Below, one piece after another: positions 63,716-64,000 of a stretch of 64,000 nt of DNA (the first letter of the stretch is position 1; every line of letters begins with the position of its first letter). The position numbers and the translations under genes are program-made. The notes beneath the pieces were generated by a model. That model did no database searches and had not been told where the DNA came from. It was given only the letters and a program-made list of their open reading frames with translations. Origin of the DNA: Janthinobacterium lividum. GTDB lineage: Bacteria > Pseudomonadota > Gammaproteobacteria > Burkholderiales > Burkholderiaceae_D. The stretch covers positions 2,852,001 through 2,916,000 of the forward strand of contig NZ_CP075583.1 in the NCBI RefSeq assembly GCF_023509035.1. The letters run 5' to 3'.

Positions 63716-64000
63716 TCAGGTGCCGGAGGGGGCTGCGGCGCTGTCCTGGGTAGGTGTCTGGAGTTGCGCCAGATGTTGCTCGATGGCAAAGACATGCGGA
63801 TCGCTCTTACCCAGTTCGCGCAGGGCGTTGGCCAGGTGCAGCAGGTATTCACTGTTCGGACCGCTGGGGCCGTTTGATCGGGCAATCTGGCGAGCGATGT
63901 CCAGTTCCGGGGCGGCGCCGAGGAAGGCGGCGTTTTCCTCGTTCGCGATGTACACCAGGCCTTCGACCTTGCTGCTATCGTCGAAGGTGATATCGGTGGC
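63716..64000 (-). CDS. gamma-glutamylcyclotransferase (ChaC-like), C-terminal part
   Basis: The gene enters the window from the right; only its last 94 or so codons are seen. The visible part reads KVEGLVYIANEENAAFLG, LDIARQIARSNGPSGPNSEYLLHLANALRELG and DPHVFAIEQHLAQL, matching the C-terminal half of ChaC-type enzymes that cut glutathione to 5-oxoproline and Cys-Gly. The last 14 residues are a variable tail. It converges on the radical SAM gene 147 bases away. The catalytic Glu lies outside or at the edge of the window. Confidence 0.82.
   Translation of the reverse strand, partial: ATDITFDDSSKVEGLVYIANEENAAFLGAAPELDIARQIARSNGPSGPNSEYLLHLANALRELGKSDPHVFAIEQHLAQLQTPTQDSAAAPSGT

Overview
The window is a high-GC stretch of a betaproteobacterial chromosome. 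The block hflX-hflK-hflC-hisZ-purA-phosphoribosyltransferase, the overall gene repertoire and the protein sequences fit Oxalobacteraceae, most likely Janthinobacterium or a close relative such as Massilia or Duganella. The family placement is an inference from gene order and sequence recognition; I ran no search.

Layout. 1-5924: housekeeping block (hflX 3' end, hflK, hflC, terminator, hisZ, purA, terminator, phosphoribosyltransferase, terminator). 5990-14394: accessory and metabolic genes (GNAT/WD40/NIPSNAP overlapping operon, a glutathione transferase, a DyP-type peroxidase with a small partner, a frameshifted membrane-anchored protein, an AI-2E-family permease, a flavin reductase-like protein). 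13582-20579: a complete four-carbon sugar-acid (tetronate) catabolic operon, MFS-ltnD-otnK-otnC-otnI-denD, divergent from a FadR-type GntR regulator, with a near-consensus promoter and two similar AT-rich operator-like sites between them. 20576-25411: AraC regulator, DUF3224 protein, uvrB and an aromatic/aspartate aminotransferase. 25503-26495 and 37888-38049: four identical tRNA-Asn(GTT) genes, each with its own promoter and terminator. 27602-31016: a tight cluster of sulfotransferase, Asp/Asn-type beta-hydroxylase and GNAT, divergent from a methyltransferase. 31027-35014: a three-subunit periplasmic FAD sugar/sugar-acid dehydrogenase behind a LacI/PtxS-like operator. 35064-37657: GtrA-like protein, purine permease and a GntR regulator.

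40920-58148 is a type VI secretion locus in three transcription units: a TagX-like M15 peptidase, tssM, tagF and an OmpA-family protein; tssJ-tssK-tssL on the opposite strand; and a TPR lipoprotein, tssB, tssC, hcp, tssE, tssH and tssA. It lacks tssF, tssG, vgrG and PAAR genes, so these baseplate and spike genes must lie elsewhere if the system works. The 3' end holds a periplasmic solute-binding protein, a lipocalin, a chemoreceptor, a DTW-domain tRNA-modifying enzyme, a PA0069-family radical SAM gene carrying a near-perfect LexA box, and the 3' end of a ChaC-like gamma-glutamylcyclotransferase.

Six genes appear interrupted by single-base indels, most at short homopolymers. That pattern may reflect sequencing error rather than six real mutations, so these genes should be read as probably intact until checked. 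No insertion sequence, prophage, CRISPR array or rRNA was seen.
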